Source: an uncultured Akkermansia sp. (lineage in GTDB: Bacteria > Verrucomicrobiota > Verrucomicrobiia > Verrucomicrobiales > Akkermansiaceae). From it: 64,000 bases of DNA. The notes under the pieces are model-generated. The model was not told the origin of the DNA. It did no database searches and worked only from the letters and a program-made list of their open reading frames with translations. The position numbers were made by a program, and so were the translations under genes. Of the stretch, positions 34,052-43,284 are shown one piece after another (position 1 is the stretch's first letter; every line of letters starts with the position of its first letter). Location: the NCBI GenBank assembly GCA_900548895.1, contig URLZ01000004.1, forward strand, positions 29,910-93,909, in the 5' to 3' direction.

Positions 34052-35935
34052 ATGTCCTCGATGCAGAAGAAGAGCCTCATCGCGACAGCCGCCATTTTCT
34101 GCTGCCGCTTCACCGGCCTCATCCGAGAAATCACCTACCAGAGCCTCTTCGGCGCCACCGGCGCCATGGACGCCTTCCTCGCCGCCTTCCGCCTGCCCAA
34201 CATGCTGCGCGACATGTTTGCTGAGGGCGCACTCTCCCAGAGCTTCACCAGCGCCATGAGCAAGGTGGAGAAAGTCGACGGACCCAAGGCCGCTTGGGAG
34301 CTCGCCAACAAAGTCTTCAGCCAGCTCATCGCGCTCATGGTCATCCTCGTCGCCGGCGGCGTCCTCATCGCCGGCTACTGCATGCAGCAAATCTATCCCG
34401 AGCGCGTGCTGGTGCACTACAGCTGCAGCGAGGGCTCGGCAGCCCCCGTGCCCGGCGCCCTCGTCGAGTTCCTCGGCACGACCCGCAGCGACGACGGGCT
34501 CGCCGTCGCCTCCTTCAGCGGCAAGGCCCCGCTCGACGGCCTCACCGATGAATCCTGTCTCAAGGAAGGCGCCCTGCGCCCCCTGAGCCCCGGCGACACC
34601 CTCTACCTCTACACCGGCAGCGCCGGCTCCCCTGCCGTCGCCCCGGCCGGCAGCATCCCCGACGGCCTCACCACCCTCAAGGTGGAGCCGCGAGGCTTCA
34701 TGGAGCTCGCCACCGACCTCTGCCGCATCATGTGGCCCTTCATCCTCTTCGCCTCCGTGAGCGCCCTCTGCATGGGTGCCCTCAACGTCTTCGGCATCTT
34801 CGGCCTGCCGAACCTCGCCAGCGCCGCCTTCAACCTCACCATCATCTTCATCGGCACCGGCCTCGGCTGGCTCATCGACCCGCAATTCGGCCCCAACGCC
34901 CTCTACGGCTTCGCCGTCGCCGTCGTCCTCGGCGGACTCATGCAGATCCTCGTGCAGCTGCCCAAGATGCGCCAAAAGGGATTCCGCCCGCGCTGGAATC
35001 TCGCCCTGAGTCTGAGGGGCTGGCGCATCAGCTTCACCGATCCCGTCGTCCGCAAGGTCTGGTACCTCATCATCCCCGGCGTCATCGCCGCCGGCATCAC
35101 CCAGTCCAACGTCTTCATCAACACCGCCTTCGCCATGGACCTCGCCGGCGGATCCGTCACCGCCATCAGCGCCGCCTTCCACCTCTGGCAGCTCCCCGTC
35201 GCCCTCTTCGGCGTCGCCGTCGGCATGGTCGTGCTGCCCGCCGTCTCGCGCATGACCATCACCTCGGGCGAGAACAACGCCATCCCCGAGCACCTCGCCC
35301 GCTCCATGCGCTTCGTCGCCTTCTTCGCCGTCCCCTCCACCGTCTTCCTCGGCATCTGGGCCGAGCCCATCGTCAGCACCTTTTACCAGCGCGGGCGCTT
35401 CGACGCCGAGGCCGCCGTGCTCACCGGCAACGTGCTCGCCTGCTACTCCGTCGGCCTGCTCTGCTACGCCGGCATGAAAGTCCTCCAGCCCATCTTCCTC
35501 GCGCTCGAGAAGCCCTGGGCGCCGGCCGGCCTCGCCATCGTCGCCTTCTGCATCTCCGTCGGGCTTAACTACGTCTTCGTCTACGTCCTGCACTTCAGCG
35601 CTCCCTGGCTCGCCCTGACCACCTCCGTCGTCACCATCCTCAACTTCTTTTTCTACTTCTTCTACCTGCGCCACCTGCTCGGCAACATGGCCTGTGGCGT
35701 GCTGCTCCCCGGTTTGCTGCGCATCCTGCTCGCCGGCGCCGTGCTGGCTCTGGCCTGCTGGCAAATCCGCGAACTCCTCCTGACGGGCTTCACCTCCTGG
35801 AGCTTCATCCACCGCCTCGGTGCCATGGCCATCGGCGGCATTGTCGGGGCGCTCATCTACCTGGCCGCCGCCTTCCTCTTCCGCGTGCCCGAGCTCGATG
35901 CCTTCACCCGCAAATTCCTGCGCCGCCGCGCCTGA
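34052..35935 (+). CDS. murJ: Lipid II flippase MurJ (MviN) with a large periplasmic-loop insertion
   Basis: A 627-residue integral membrane protein of the MOP superfamily that moves lipid II across the inner membrane for peptidoglycan synthesis. Typical segments: SLFGATGAMDAFLAAFRLPNM at the start (first helix pair), LCRIMWPFILFASVSALCMG, VIAAGITQSN and the FYQRGRFD block near residue 445. Ordinary MurJ has about 510-550 residues. The excess sits at about residues 115-213, between the third and fourth helices, and looks like a small beta-rich domain (ERVLVHYSCSEGSAAPVPGA and LYLYTGSAGSP), in a loop that would face the periplasm. The start could be the Met at residue 4. Neighbours: TPR proteins upstream, an aminotransferase downstream. 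Confidence 0.93.
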   Translation: MSSMQKKSLIATAAIFCCRFTGLIREITYQSLFGATGAMDAFLAAFRLPNMLRDMFAEGALSQSFTSAMSKVEKVDGPKAAWELANKVFSQLIALMVILVAGGVLIAGYCMQQIYPERVLVHYSCSEGSAAPVPGALVEFLGTTRSDDGLAVASFSGKAPLDGLTDESCLKEGALRPLSPGDTLYLYTGSAGSPAVAPAGSIPDGLTTLKVEPRGFMELATDLCRIMWPFILFASVSALCMGALNVFGIFGLPNLASAAFNLTIIFIGTGLGWLIDPQFGPNALYGFAVAVVLGGLMQILVQLPKMRQKGFRPRWNLALSLRGWRISFTDPVVRKVWYLIIPGVIAAGITQSNVFINTAFAMDLAGGSVTAISAAFHLWQLPVALFGVAVGMVVLPAVSRMTITSGENNAIPEHLARSMRFVAFFAVPSTVFLGIWAEPIVSTFYQRGRFDAEAAVLTGNVLACYSVGLLCYAGMKVLQPIFLALEKPWAPAGLAIVAFCISVGLNYVFVYVLHFSAPWLALTTSVVTILNFFFYFFYLRHLLGNMACGVLLPGLLRILLAGAVLALACWQIRELLLTGFTSWSFIHRLGAMAIGGIVGALIYLAAAFLFRVPELDAFTRKFLRRRA

Positions 35936-36343
35936 GGCCCGAGGGCTTTCCTCGTGAGATTCTGCTAGGGAATCCCCGTGCCCCCGTGCGGTTCAGAGCC
36001 CCTCCCGGAGAGTCGCCGCGAGGCCCTCGCGGTGAGCCCCCTCAGGTTCCCTTGCGCGTCCTCGCCCCTCCCGCTTCTCCTCAGCCTTTCCTCCTCTTTC
36101 GGCTCTTCCGGCAAGCCTGCTCTTTGCGCGCCGACGGTAGGAGGGTGCGTGTGCAGGAGCTGTACCGCAGCCCCGCCCATCCCGGTTGCCGTGTAGGGTG
36201 AGGCCGTCTTGGCCCGTGAGGGAACAGGGTTGCCCGGCGAGCCGTTTCTCGGGGCTTAGCTGCGCCGCCGAGAGAGACTCGGCTCGGCGGAGATCGGGCC
36301 CCGTCCGAAGCTCAAAAATCTGCCGCGGGCACCGCAAAAAACA
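35936..36343. other. Intergenic region between murJ and the aminotransferase gene
   Basis: GC-rich, with no protein-like frame and no T-tailed hairpin that I can support. The only recognisable element is the aminotransferase promoter at its right end. Confidence 0.4.
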
Positions 36344-36372
36344 TTGACAAGAAGAGGCGCTCAGAGTAGAGT
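36344..36372 (+). promoter_or_regulatory. Promoter of the aminotransferase gene, near-leaderless
   Basis: Perfect TTGACA (36344-36349), 17-bp spacer, TAGAGT (36367-36372), 10 nt to the ATG at 36383. The -35 itself looks like an in-frame TTG start, which is a trap for gene callers. Confidence 0.7.
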
Positions 36373-36382
36373 CGAACCCGCT

Positions 36383-37621
36383 ATGAATTCACAATACGTA
36401 CTGCCGACATATGCTCGCGCGCCCATGACAATGGCCAAAGGTGAGGGCTCATACCTGTTTGATACGGAAGGCCGACGCTATGTGGATTTCTGCGCCGGCA
36501 TCGCCACCTGCTGCCTGGGGCACTGCAACCCCATCGTCGTCGATGCTCTCTGCCAGCAGGCGCACCGCCTGATGCACTGCTCCAACCTCTACACCATCGG
36601 CGAGCAGGAACGCCTCGCCAAGCTCATCGTCGAGAAAGTCATCGGCATCCCGGGCCGCATCTTTTTCTGCAACTCCGGCGCCGAGGCCAATGACGGCATC
36701 ATCAAGGTTGCCCGCCGCTTCGGCCATCGCCGCCGCGCCGCCGACGGCAGCCCCCGCTACGAAGTCATCACCTTCCGCAAGGGCTTCCACGGTCGAACTC
36801 TCGGCTCCATGGCTGCCACGGGGCAGGAGAAGATTCAGATCGAATTTGACCCGATGCTCGTCGGCTTCCGCTACGTCGACTTCAACAACATTGAGGAGCT
36901 GCGCGCCGCCATCCGCCCCGAGACCTGCGGCATCATGCTCGAGGCCATTCAGGGCGAAGGCGGCGTGAACCCTGTGCGCCCCGAGTTCCTGCGCGCCATC
37001 GCCGATCTCTGCAAGGAGCACGACCTGCTGCTCATGATTGACGAGGTGCAGTGCGGCTTCTACCGCTGCGGCACCCCCATGGGCTGGAAGGCCATCTGTC
37101 CCGACATTCGCCCCGACCTCGTCTCTTGCGCCAAGGGCATCGGCGGCGGCTTCCCGATGGGCTGCTTCTGGGTCAGCAATCGCGCCATCAACGACGAGGG
37201 CACCGAGCTTTCCTCCATCATGGGCCCGGGCTCCCACGGCTCCACCTTCGGCGGCACGCCCCTCGCCTGCGCCACCTCCTACGCCGTCGTCAGCGAGCTC
37301 GTCTCCGGCAACTACGGCGAGCGCGTCACGCGCATGGGTGAGCTCATCAAGAGCACCGTCGAGGGCTGGAATCTCCCCGTCGTCGAATGCGTGCGCGGCC
37401 TCGGCCTGCTGCGCGGTGTCGCCCTGCGTCGCGGCAGCTTTACCGTGCCCGAGGGCAGCACCCCCGCAGCCTATGTCAACAGCCTCTGCATGCAGGCAGG
37501 CCTGCTCTGCTGCCCGGCCGGGGCGGATACGCTCCGCCTCATCCCCGCCCTCAACATCCCCGAGGATGTGCTGCGCGAGGGCCTGGACATCCTCCACGGT
37601 GTCCTCAGCAAGCTCGCCTGA
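36383..37621 (+). CDS. argD: Class III aminotransferase, acetylornithine transaminase type
   Basis: The 412-residue PLP enzyme fits ArgD-type N-acetylornithine aminotransferases of arginine biosynthesis. Seen: FCAGIATCCLGHCNP near the start, FFCNSGAEAND (phosphate binding), FHGRT, the IDEVQCG block with the PLP-contacting Asp, and CAKGIGGGFPMG with the Schiff-base Lys. Acetyl/succinyl-ornithine, GABA and related omega-aminotransferases share these motifs, so substrate is a family-level inference. No other arg genes are adjacent. The gene has its own promoter and a strong terminator, so it is a single-gene unit. The chosen ATG agrees with the promoter position. Confidence 0.82.
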   Translation: MNSQYVLPTYARAPMTMAKGEGSYLFDTEGRRYVDFCAGIATCCLGHCNPIVVDALCQQAHRLMHCSNLYTIGEQERLAKLIVEKVIGIPGRIFFCNSGAEANDGIIKVARRFGHRRRAADGSPRYEVITFRKGFHGRTLGSMAATGQEKIQIEFDPMLVGFRYVDFNNIEELRAAIRPETCGIMLEAIQGEGGVNPVRPEFLRAIADLCKEHDLLLMIDEVQCGFYRCGTPMGWKAICPDIRPDLVSCAKGIGGGFPMGCFWVSNRAINDEGTELSSIMGPGSHGSTFGGTPLACATSYAVVSELVSGNYGERVTRMGELIKSTVEGWNLPVVECVRGLGLLRGVALRRGSFTVPEGSTPAAYVNSLCMQAGLLCCPAGADTLRLIPALNIPEDVLREGLDILHGVLSKLA

Positions 37622-37648
37622 GCTCCGCTCGACAACAGACTTTGAAAC

Positions 37649-37683
37649 AAAACCCGGCGGCCGCATAGCGACCGCCGGGTTTT
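37649..37683 (+). terminator. Intrinsic terminator of the aminotransferase gene
   Basis: Perfect 12-bp stem (aaaacccggcgg at 37649-37660 with ccgccgggtttt at 37672-37683) and an 11-nt loop. The A/T ends make it usable in both directions, but only the plus-strand gene ends here. Confidence 0.88.
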
Positions 37684-37758
37684 ATCGTTGAGCCCCCCTC
37701 GTTAAAGAGGGGGATAAAAGGACGAAGGGGGAAATGCGTGTCAAACAGCCGCAGGACC

Positions 37759-38943
37759 TCAGCCCCCCTGCGGCGAAGTCCCCTGAGGCTCGTTGTTTCC
37801 GTTCCCTTGCAGCGCTGCGGACGTCGTGGGAGCAGGGGTGGGCACCGGGGCGTTTGTCGGAGTCGCGCCGACAGCGGAGGAGGCCGGCCGGATGGGATTG
37901 TTTTCAGCCCCTCCCGCCGTCGTATTTTGTGCGGCGGAGGTGCCTTGCGGTGCTGCGGAACCGACATCCCCCGAAGACACAGGGGCTGTTGCCGCAGCAC
38001 CCGCTGCGGGCGATGCCGGTGCCGCTGCCGTTGGTGCAGGCGTCGACAGGGCAGGGGAGACGAGGGGCTCGCCGGTTGAGGGGGAGACCGCGCCCGCGGC
38101 ACCGTCCGTCGGCAGATAGCGCCCCGTCTCCCACCAGTAGCGCAGCGTTAGCCCCGCATAAAAGGCCCCGCCGAGCACCAGCAGGACGTAGACGGTAATG
38201 AGCAGCCGCACGAGCCCCGAGCGCGGCGCCGCCGCCTCCGCTACCGGCCGCAGCCCTCGCGCGCGGCGCCGCGCGCCGGCCGGAACACGCAGACGCGGAG
38301 CCGTGGGAGCGTCATCCGTCCGCAGGGAAGGCCCTTGGGGAACGGCTGGCAGTTTGCTCTCGGAAGCGCTTCCGGTACCCTCGGGGGCGGCATCAGCATG
38401 CCGTGAGGAGTTGTCCCCCGAGGCGGCGTCCCTCCTGATGTCAGCTCCCTTGTCGCGTCCGCTCGTCCCGAGCCCCCTGTCCCGAGTCTCGGCCTCAGCC
38501 GCGGTCCCGTCCGCGCGCGGAGAGGGCTCCGTAGAGGAGCTCTTGTCAGCATCCGGAGACGTCCTTGCCGCTTCTCGAGCCTGCTCCTCCTCCCGGCGCT
38601 CATCCTCAGCCAGCGCTGCCAGATCGATCTTCGGCGCGGCCGAGATCTCCGGATCAAAGACGAGCGTCGCCTCGCCCAGCGAGTAGACCGCGCTGCGGCG
38701 CATCACGCTCTCCGTGATGGGTTCGCCGTCGCAGAGCGTCCCGTTGGTCGAGTGGTTGTCGGTAATCACATAGACCTGCCCCTCGCGGCGGATCGTGCAG
38801 TGGCGCCCGGAGAGGCCGACGACATCGGGCATGGACACGACACAGTTTTCGTCGCGGCCGATGGAGATGATGCTGCCGGGCTCTGCCGGCAGGCGATATT
38901 TCTGCCGCGTGCCGTCCTTGCGCGTGATGAAGATGACTGCCAT
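37759..38943 (-). CDS. FHA-domain single-span membrane protein (394 aa)
   Basis: The N-terminal FHA domain (about 1-97) has the phosphothreonine-binding residues in order: the GRDENC strand-loop, SGRHC, and the N-H-S-T-N-G-T loop. A disordered acidic Ser/Ala/Pro linker (about 125-235) leads to a membrane helix (LLITVYVLLVLGGAFYAGL, about 248-266) and a C-terminal Ala/Pro/Thr-rich, presumably periplasmic tail. FHA domains read phosphothreonine marks, so the protein probably recruits a Ser/Thr-kinase target to the inner membrane. No kinase or phosphatase is encoded in the window. It is 43 nt downstream of bioA on the same strand, yet has its own promoter. Confidence 0.85.
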   Translation of the reverse strand: MAVIFITRKDGTRQKYRLPAEPGSIISIGRDENCVVSMPDVVGLSGRHCTIRREGQVYVITDNHSTNGTLCDGEPITESVMRRSAVYSLGEATLVFDPEISAAPKIDLAALAEDERREEEQAREAARTSPDADKSSSTEPSPRADGTAAEAETRDRGLGTSGRDKGADIRRDAASGDNSSRHADAAPEGTGSASESKLPAVPQGPSLRTDDAPTAPRLRVPAGARRRARGLRPVAEAAAPRSGLVRLLITVYVLLVLGGAFYAGLTLRYWWETGRYLPTDGAAGAVSPSTGEPLVSPALSTPAPTAAAPASPAAGAAATAPVSSGDVGSAAPQGTSAAQNTTAGGAENNPIRPASSAVGATPTNAPVPTPAPTTSAALQGNGNNEPQGTSPQGG

Positions 38944-38955
38944 GTGAGTTGTATC

Positions 38956-38983
38956 AGTATGCCAGAGAGCCCCGCAAAATCAA
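38956..38983 (-). promoter_or_regulatory. Promoter of the FHA gene, close to its ATG
   Basis: TTGATT (38983-38978), 16-bp spacer, CATACT (38961-38956), then 12 nt to the ATG. It lies in the 43-nt gap after bioA. Confidence 0.5.
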
Positions 38984-38985
38984 GC

Positions 38986-40302
38986 TCATAATGCGGCCAG
39001 TCCCTCGCGGATGCCCGCATCGAGAGCGCGGAAGGCGAGGCGGATCTCCTCCTCGGAGATGCACAGCGGCGGCATGAAGACAATCGTGTCATGCGTGCAG
39101 GGGCGCGTCAGCAGACCGTGCGGTCGCATGGCGACGCAAGCCTTTTCACCGGCGCGTTCGTCCTGAAGGTAGGGCGTGCCGTCCGGCCGGGCGATGTCGA
39201 TGCCGAGGATCATCCCGCAGCGGCGGTGGGCGCAGACGTAGGGGTTGCTGCGCTCCAATTCTGCCGCCAGCTCACCGATGAGGGCCATCTTGGGCGGCAG
39301 CTTCTCCAGCACCTTCTCCTCCTCAAAGACATCGAGGCTCGCCATGGCCGCCGCACAGCCCAGAGGATGCGCCGTGAAGCTGTGGCCGTAATAAAAGGAC
39401 TTGTTCTCGCTGTAGGGCCCGATGAACTTGTTGTAGACCGCTTCTGTCGTCAGGCAGGCCGCCAGCGGCGTGTAGCCGCTCGTCAGGCCCTTGGCGCAGC
39501 AGAGGAAGTCGGGAATAACCTCCTCGTGCATGCAGGCAAAGAGCTTGCCTGTGCGTCCGAATCCCGTCATCACCTCGTCGCAGATGAGGTAGATGCCCTG
39601 CTCATCGCAGAAGCGGCGCAGCTCGCGCAGCATCCCCTTGGGCCAGGGCGTCATGCGGTTCACACCCTGAATGATCGGCTCGATGACGATGGCCGCCACC
39701 GTTCGCAGAAAATCGGCGGGCAGCGCGCGCAGATCATCCATGCTCCCCACATGCGTCACCTCCATGCCGAAGCCGCGGAACTTGCTGAAGAAGGTCCCGA
39801 CGCCGCCGAGCGAGGCCGCGCCCATCGTGTCGCCGTGGTAGCAGTTGCTGAAGGCGACGAAGTGCCGGCGCTGCTCTTCGCCGGGCGTCTGCACATGGCT
39901 CTGGAAGGCCATCTTGAGAGCCGTCTCCAGCGCCGTCGAGCCGTCGTCGGAGAAAAAGACGCGCGTGAGCGTGCCCTCGGGGAAAAAGGAGCAGAGGCGC
40001 GTCGCCAGATCGCTCGCCAGCCCGTGCGCGAAGCCGAGGTAGCTGCTGTGGCAGATCGTCTCGGTCTGGCGCTGAATCGCGCTGACGATGCGCGGGTGGC
40101 AGTGCCCGTGGATATTTACCCATATGGAGCTGTTGCCGTCGATGTAGCGGCGGCCGAGCGAGTCCGTCAGCCAGACACCGCGCCCCGATTGAATCATGAG
40201 AATCTCCGACTCCTGCCCCCAGAGAGCCTGCGGTGTGAAGGGGTGCCAGCAGTGTTCCAGATCGCGTTGAATCCAGCGTTGAGTTTGTTGCGTTGCATCC
40301 AT
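38986..40302 (-). CDS. bioA: Adenosylmethionine-8-amino-7-oxononanoate transaminase
   Basis: A 438-residue class III PLP aminotransferase that makes 7,8-diaminopelargonate for biotin synthesis. BioA-like features are the start HCWHPFTPQ, GNSSIWVNIHGHCHP, FFSDDGSTALE, the CDEVMTGFGRTG block, the Lys in CCAKGLTSGYTPLA, and YYGHSFTAHPLGCAAA. The length fits the family. No bioB, bioD or bioF is adjacent, so the pathway genes are dispersed or lie outside. The FHA gene follows 42 nt later. I found no convincing promoter immediately upstream. Confidence 0.93.
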   Translation of the reverse strand: MDATQQTQRWIQRDLEHCWHPFTPQALWGQESEILMIQSGRGVWLTDSLGRRYIDGNSSIWVNIHGHCHPRIVSAIQRQTETICHSSYLGFAHGLASDLATRLCSFFPEGTLTRVFFSDDGSTALETALKMAFQSHVQTPGEEQRRHFVAFSNCYHGDTMGAASLGGVGTFFSKFRGFGMEVTHVGSMDDLRALPADFLRTVAAIVIEPIIQGVNRMTPWPKGMLRELRRFCDEQGIYLICDEVMTGFGRTGKLFACMHEEVIPDFLCCAKGLTSGYTPLAACLTTEAVYNKFIGPYSENKSFYYGHSFTAHPLGCAAAMASLDVFEEEKVLEKLPPKMALIGELAAELERSNPYVCAHRRCGMILGIDIARPDGTPYLQDERAGEKACVAMRPHGLLTRPCTHDTIVFMPPLCISEEEIRLAFRALDAGIREGLAAL

Positions 40303-40685
40303 GAGAATGGTCGTTGTGGTTGAAAGAGATGTCAGGGGGGGCGCCGGGCGCAGGAGTCAGCGGCGGGCGGCTTCGCGAGGCTTCGTGAGGCTTCGACGGC
40401 CGGGGCGCGTCAGCGAGCCGAGCGCCGCGCTTCATCGCCCCGAGGGGTGTAAACTCGGCGGGACGGGAGCGGCCCCCGAGCGGGAAGCTCGTGCGGGAAC
40501 CTCGAACGGGAACGATGAGAAGGCCATGTTGCCGGAGAATGTTCGCAAGTCGTGTGAGAGCCTGAGCGAGTCGAGGGAGAGCGATGCGGAAGCCGCGAAG
40601 GGGAGCCATGGGGAAGCCCCGGGCGTGAGGTCTCCGTGAGTCCGTGGAGCTCTCCGGAGGCCCTTCGTTCCCTCCGCAGACGGTA
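40303..40685. other. Intergenic region between dnaB and bioA
   Basis: Both flanking genes read leftwards. I see no gene, tRNA or strong hairpin here; translations are Arg/Ser-rich noise typical of high-GC spacer. Confidence 0.4.
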
Positions 40686-42119
40686 TCAGTCCTCCTCATC
40701 CTCCTCGGCGACCACGCGGGTCGTGAAGCGCATGAGCTCCGCCTTGAAGGAGAGCGGCACATCGCCCGTAGGGCCGTTGCGGTTTTTGGCGAGAATGAGC
40801 ATGGCGTCGTCGCCCATCTCCTCGCGCTCCTCATCCGTTTCGGCGTAGTAGCGCTTGCGGTAGAGCAGGCCGATCATATCCGCATCCTGTTCGATGGCGC
40901 CGGACTCTCGCAGGTCACTCATCTGCGGCGTGCCCTTGTTTTTGCCCGTGCGGTTCTCCGGGCCGCGGTTGAGCTGCGCCAGCACGATGACGGGAATGCC
41001 CAGCTCCTTGGCCAAGCCCTTGAGACCGCCCGAGATTTCGGCGATCTCACGTTCGCGGCTGCTCTGCGCCTGCTTGGTGTGTGAGCGCATCAGCTGAAGG
41101 TAGTCGATGCCGATCGCCGCAAGCCCCGGGTTCTCGCGCTGCACGCGCCGAGCCTTGGCTCGCAGCTCAGAGATGGAGATGGCCGCCGTGTCGTCGATAA
41201 TCAGCTGGCTGCCCTGAAGCTCCTTGATGGCGTCGCGCAGCCTCTTCATATCCTTGGGCGGAATCTGCCCCTTGTTGAGCTGCAGCATCGATTTGCTCAC
41301 CCCGCTGCGCGCGTAGAGCAGACGCTCGACGAGCTGCACGCTGGGCATTTCGCAGGAAAAACACAGCACCGGCTTCTGCTCATCGAGCACGAGATGCTCA
41401 ATGATGTTGAGCAGGAAGGAAGTCTTGCCCATCGACGGGCGCGCCGCAATGACGAAGAGCTCACCGGCTTTCAGGCCGTTGATCATGTGATCGAGCTTCT
41501 CGAAGCCCGAGCGAAGCCCGAGGATATCCCCCTTCGAGATCATCATGCGCTCCAGATTGTCCACCGCGCGCCGAATGTCCTCCTTGAGACTCCACTCCGC
41601 ACCCTTGATCGCCGTCTGGCGAATGTGCAGCACATCCTGCTCCGTCTGATCAAGCAGGTCGTCAATCTCGCCCTCCTGTCGGTACGCAGCGTCCGTCGCC
41701 TTGTTGGCCGTCAGAATGATGGAGCGGCGGATGTATTTCTCCTTGAGAATCTCGAGATGCTGCTCATAGAGCGCCGTCGTCGTCGCGTACGAAAACACCT
41801 CCATCAGGCCCGTCGCACCGCCGACAGCCTCCAGCAGACCGTGGTCCTCGAGCTCCTGCGCCACCGAAGTTGCGTCAACCGTCTGCCCCTTGTCGTAGCG
41901 TCCGCGGAAATTTTCCCAGATGATGCGGTGAGCGGGGATGTAAAAGTAATCGCTGTTGACGCCGTCGGAAATGCACCGCGAGATGATGTTCGTCGGGTCG
42001 ATCGACATCATGGACAGCAGACTCTTCTCCACGGCCGGGGCCTGCGGCATCACGGGACTCTCCGGCCGGGGCGTCGCCGCAGCGCGAAGGTCAGCAGAAC
42101 TCGTTTGATCAGCACTCAT
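40686..42119 (-). CDS. dnaB: Replicative DNA helicase DnaB
   Basis: A 477-residue hexameric fork helicase that unwinds DNA 5' to 3' and recruits primase. The N-terminal DnaB-N domain spans about residues 25-125 (VEKSLLSMM, YFYIPAHRIIW). The RecA-like motor has Walker A ARPSMGKTS near 225, FSCEMP, Walker B IGIDYLQLM and the LNRGPENR arginine-finger region. The first 25 residues form an Ala/Pro-rich extension. The C-terminus ends in an acidic EEDEED tail. No intein is present. A good promoter lies about 370 nt upstream, which implies a long GC-rich leader. Confidence 0.96.
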   Translation of the reverse strand: MSADQTSSADLRAAATPRPESPVMPQAPAVEKSLLSMMSIDPTNIISRCISDGVNSDYFYIPAHRIIWENFRGRYDKGQTVDATSVAQELEDHGLLEAVGGATGLMEVFSYATTTALYEQHLEILKEKYIRRSIILTANKATDAAYRQEGEIDDLLDQTEQDVLHIRQTAIKGAEWSLKEDIRRAVDNLERMMISKGDILGLRSGFEKLDHMINGLKAGELFVIAARPSMGKTSFLLNIIEHLVLDEQKPVLCFSCEMPSVQLVERLLYARSGVSKSMLQLNKGQIPPKDMKRLRDAIKELQGSQLIIDDTAAISISELRAKARRVQRENPGLAAIGIDYLQLMRSHTKQAQSSREREIAEISGGLKGLAKELGIPVIVLAQLNRGPENRTGKNKGTPQMSDLRESGAIEQDADMIGLLYRKRYYAETDEEREEMGDDAMLILAKNRNGPTGDVPLSFKAELMRFTTRVVAEEDEED

Positions 42120-42495
42120 GGTTTATCAGGGGCCGCCCGATCATCCCCCACGCCGAGCCGGAGCTTCGAGCCGAGGCCGACGGGCCTCACCTCCCCGCGG
42201 CGCAGCGGACGGAGAACTACCGAACGCCGCGCGAACGGGACCTGAGGCAGGCGGCCGCGCTTCGGTCTGCCGAGTCGTGACAGCACCGATGGCACCGGGG
42301 GCGCCGAGCGCGTCCGGGGAGTCGAGCGATGCGCCGAGCCGGACGGCCGACCATGGCGGACCGAGCGGTTCGGACAGGGCGGAGTCTCGTCCGGCGCCGT
42401 TCGAGATCTCATCCGGGGCCTCCGTGCGGCGGCTGTGGAGGGCCGCTGTAGGGACGCTGCGAGGGAGGGGGAAAGGTGCAGGCGGAACCGCGGTC

Positions 42496-42524
42496 ATTGT
42501 ACTCTTCCCGCGCAGGCTTGGCAA
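42496..42524 (-). promoter_or_regulatory. Promoter upstream of dnaB with a long leader
   Basis: TTGCCA (42524-42519), 17-bp spacer, TACAAT (42501-42496). The next credible gene is dnaB, whose ATG is about 370 nt downstream of the predicted start. Confidence 0.6.
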
Positions 42525-43271
42525 GACAAATGGACGCGCTTGCGCCGCTTGTCGACCGAGCTCCGGCTTGCTGTCGAAGCCCTGCGGCTCTCCAAGCGCA
42601 GTCTTGGAGCACTGAGTACAAGTCTCTTTGCCTCCGTGACCCTCCGTTCATAATGGCGTGCGCCAGCCCCCAATCTGCGCCCCTGGGGCATCATCTGCCC
42701 ACCCCCGGCCGGCACCTGCGGTGCCCCCGTCTCTGCGTGACAGCGTTCTGAGAGAGCTGTAATGTCATGTGCATGAAGCCACTCCACGCCTCGGCCGATG
42801 GCTCCGCACTCCGGCAGATGCCTTCGGGCCGACTCGGCTTGCTGAGCCGCATTGTGCTGAGCCGCATTGCCGGCGAGCCCGACTTCTCATGACTCGAGAC
42901 GGGCCACGAGAGCCGGGCTCACAATGGCCTTGCGAAGTCACCGGCCGAAGCGGAGAGGGGCTTCACTCTATCAAACATCATCACAGAATATGCCATACCA
43001 TCAAACATGCTGCGGGGCCATTCCCCGCACCTCATTAACGCCCTCGGAGCAGCCGCCTCTCATGGGGACTTCGTCAGGCCGTGAGTCGCACACGCCCCAG
43101 CGAGACGCCGTCACGCGGGCGCCGGGACTTCGCGCTTCGGGCTTGCTGGGTTTCCCCGGCCGTCACCGCGCCAGCGCAGAGTCTCCCTGCGGCGAGGCTC
43201 TGCCGATCCGTGCCGATATGATGATTCACTCGGGCTCCGCCGTTGCCCGGCGAGCACTCAACACCGCCGGA

Positions 43272-43278
43272 AAGGAGG
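43272..43278 (+). promoter_or_regulatory. Strong Shine-Dalgarno for the holin-like gene
   Basis: AAGGAGG ends 6 nt before the ATG at 43285 and decides that start over an upstream in-frame ATG at 43243. Such a site is rare in this window, where most genes lack one. Confidence 0.75.
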
Positions 43279-43284
43279 TCGACG

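Larger units (their letters stand above)
42120..43284. other. 1.2-kb gene-poor region between dnaB and the lysis-type cassette
   Basis: It contains the dnaB promoter and leader on the minus strand. On the right, an AT-rich island (about 42962-43015) carries two 9-bp direct repeats (atcaaacat at 42970-42978 and 43000-43008, exactly 30 bp apart). No tRNA, RNase P, SRP or tmRNA signature was found on either strand. Confidence 0.5.

Noticed and set aside
42141-42524. A 127-codon minus-strand frame upstream of dnaB
   Set aside because: Its first codon is the -35 element of the predicted dnaB promoter and its composition is Pro/Arg/Ala noise.
42600-43240. A hidden structural RNA (RNase P, SRP, tmRNA, 6S)
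   Set aside because: None of the hallmark conserved sequences was found on either strand by eye.
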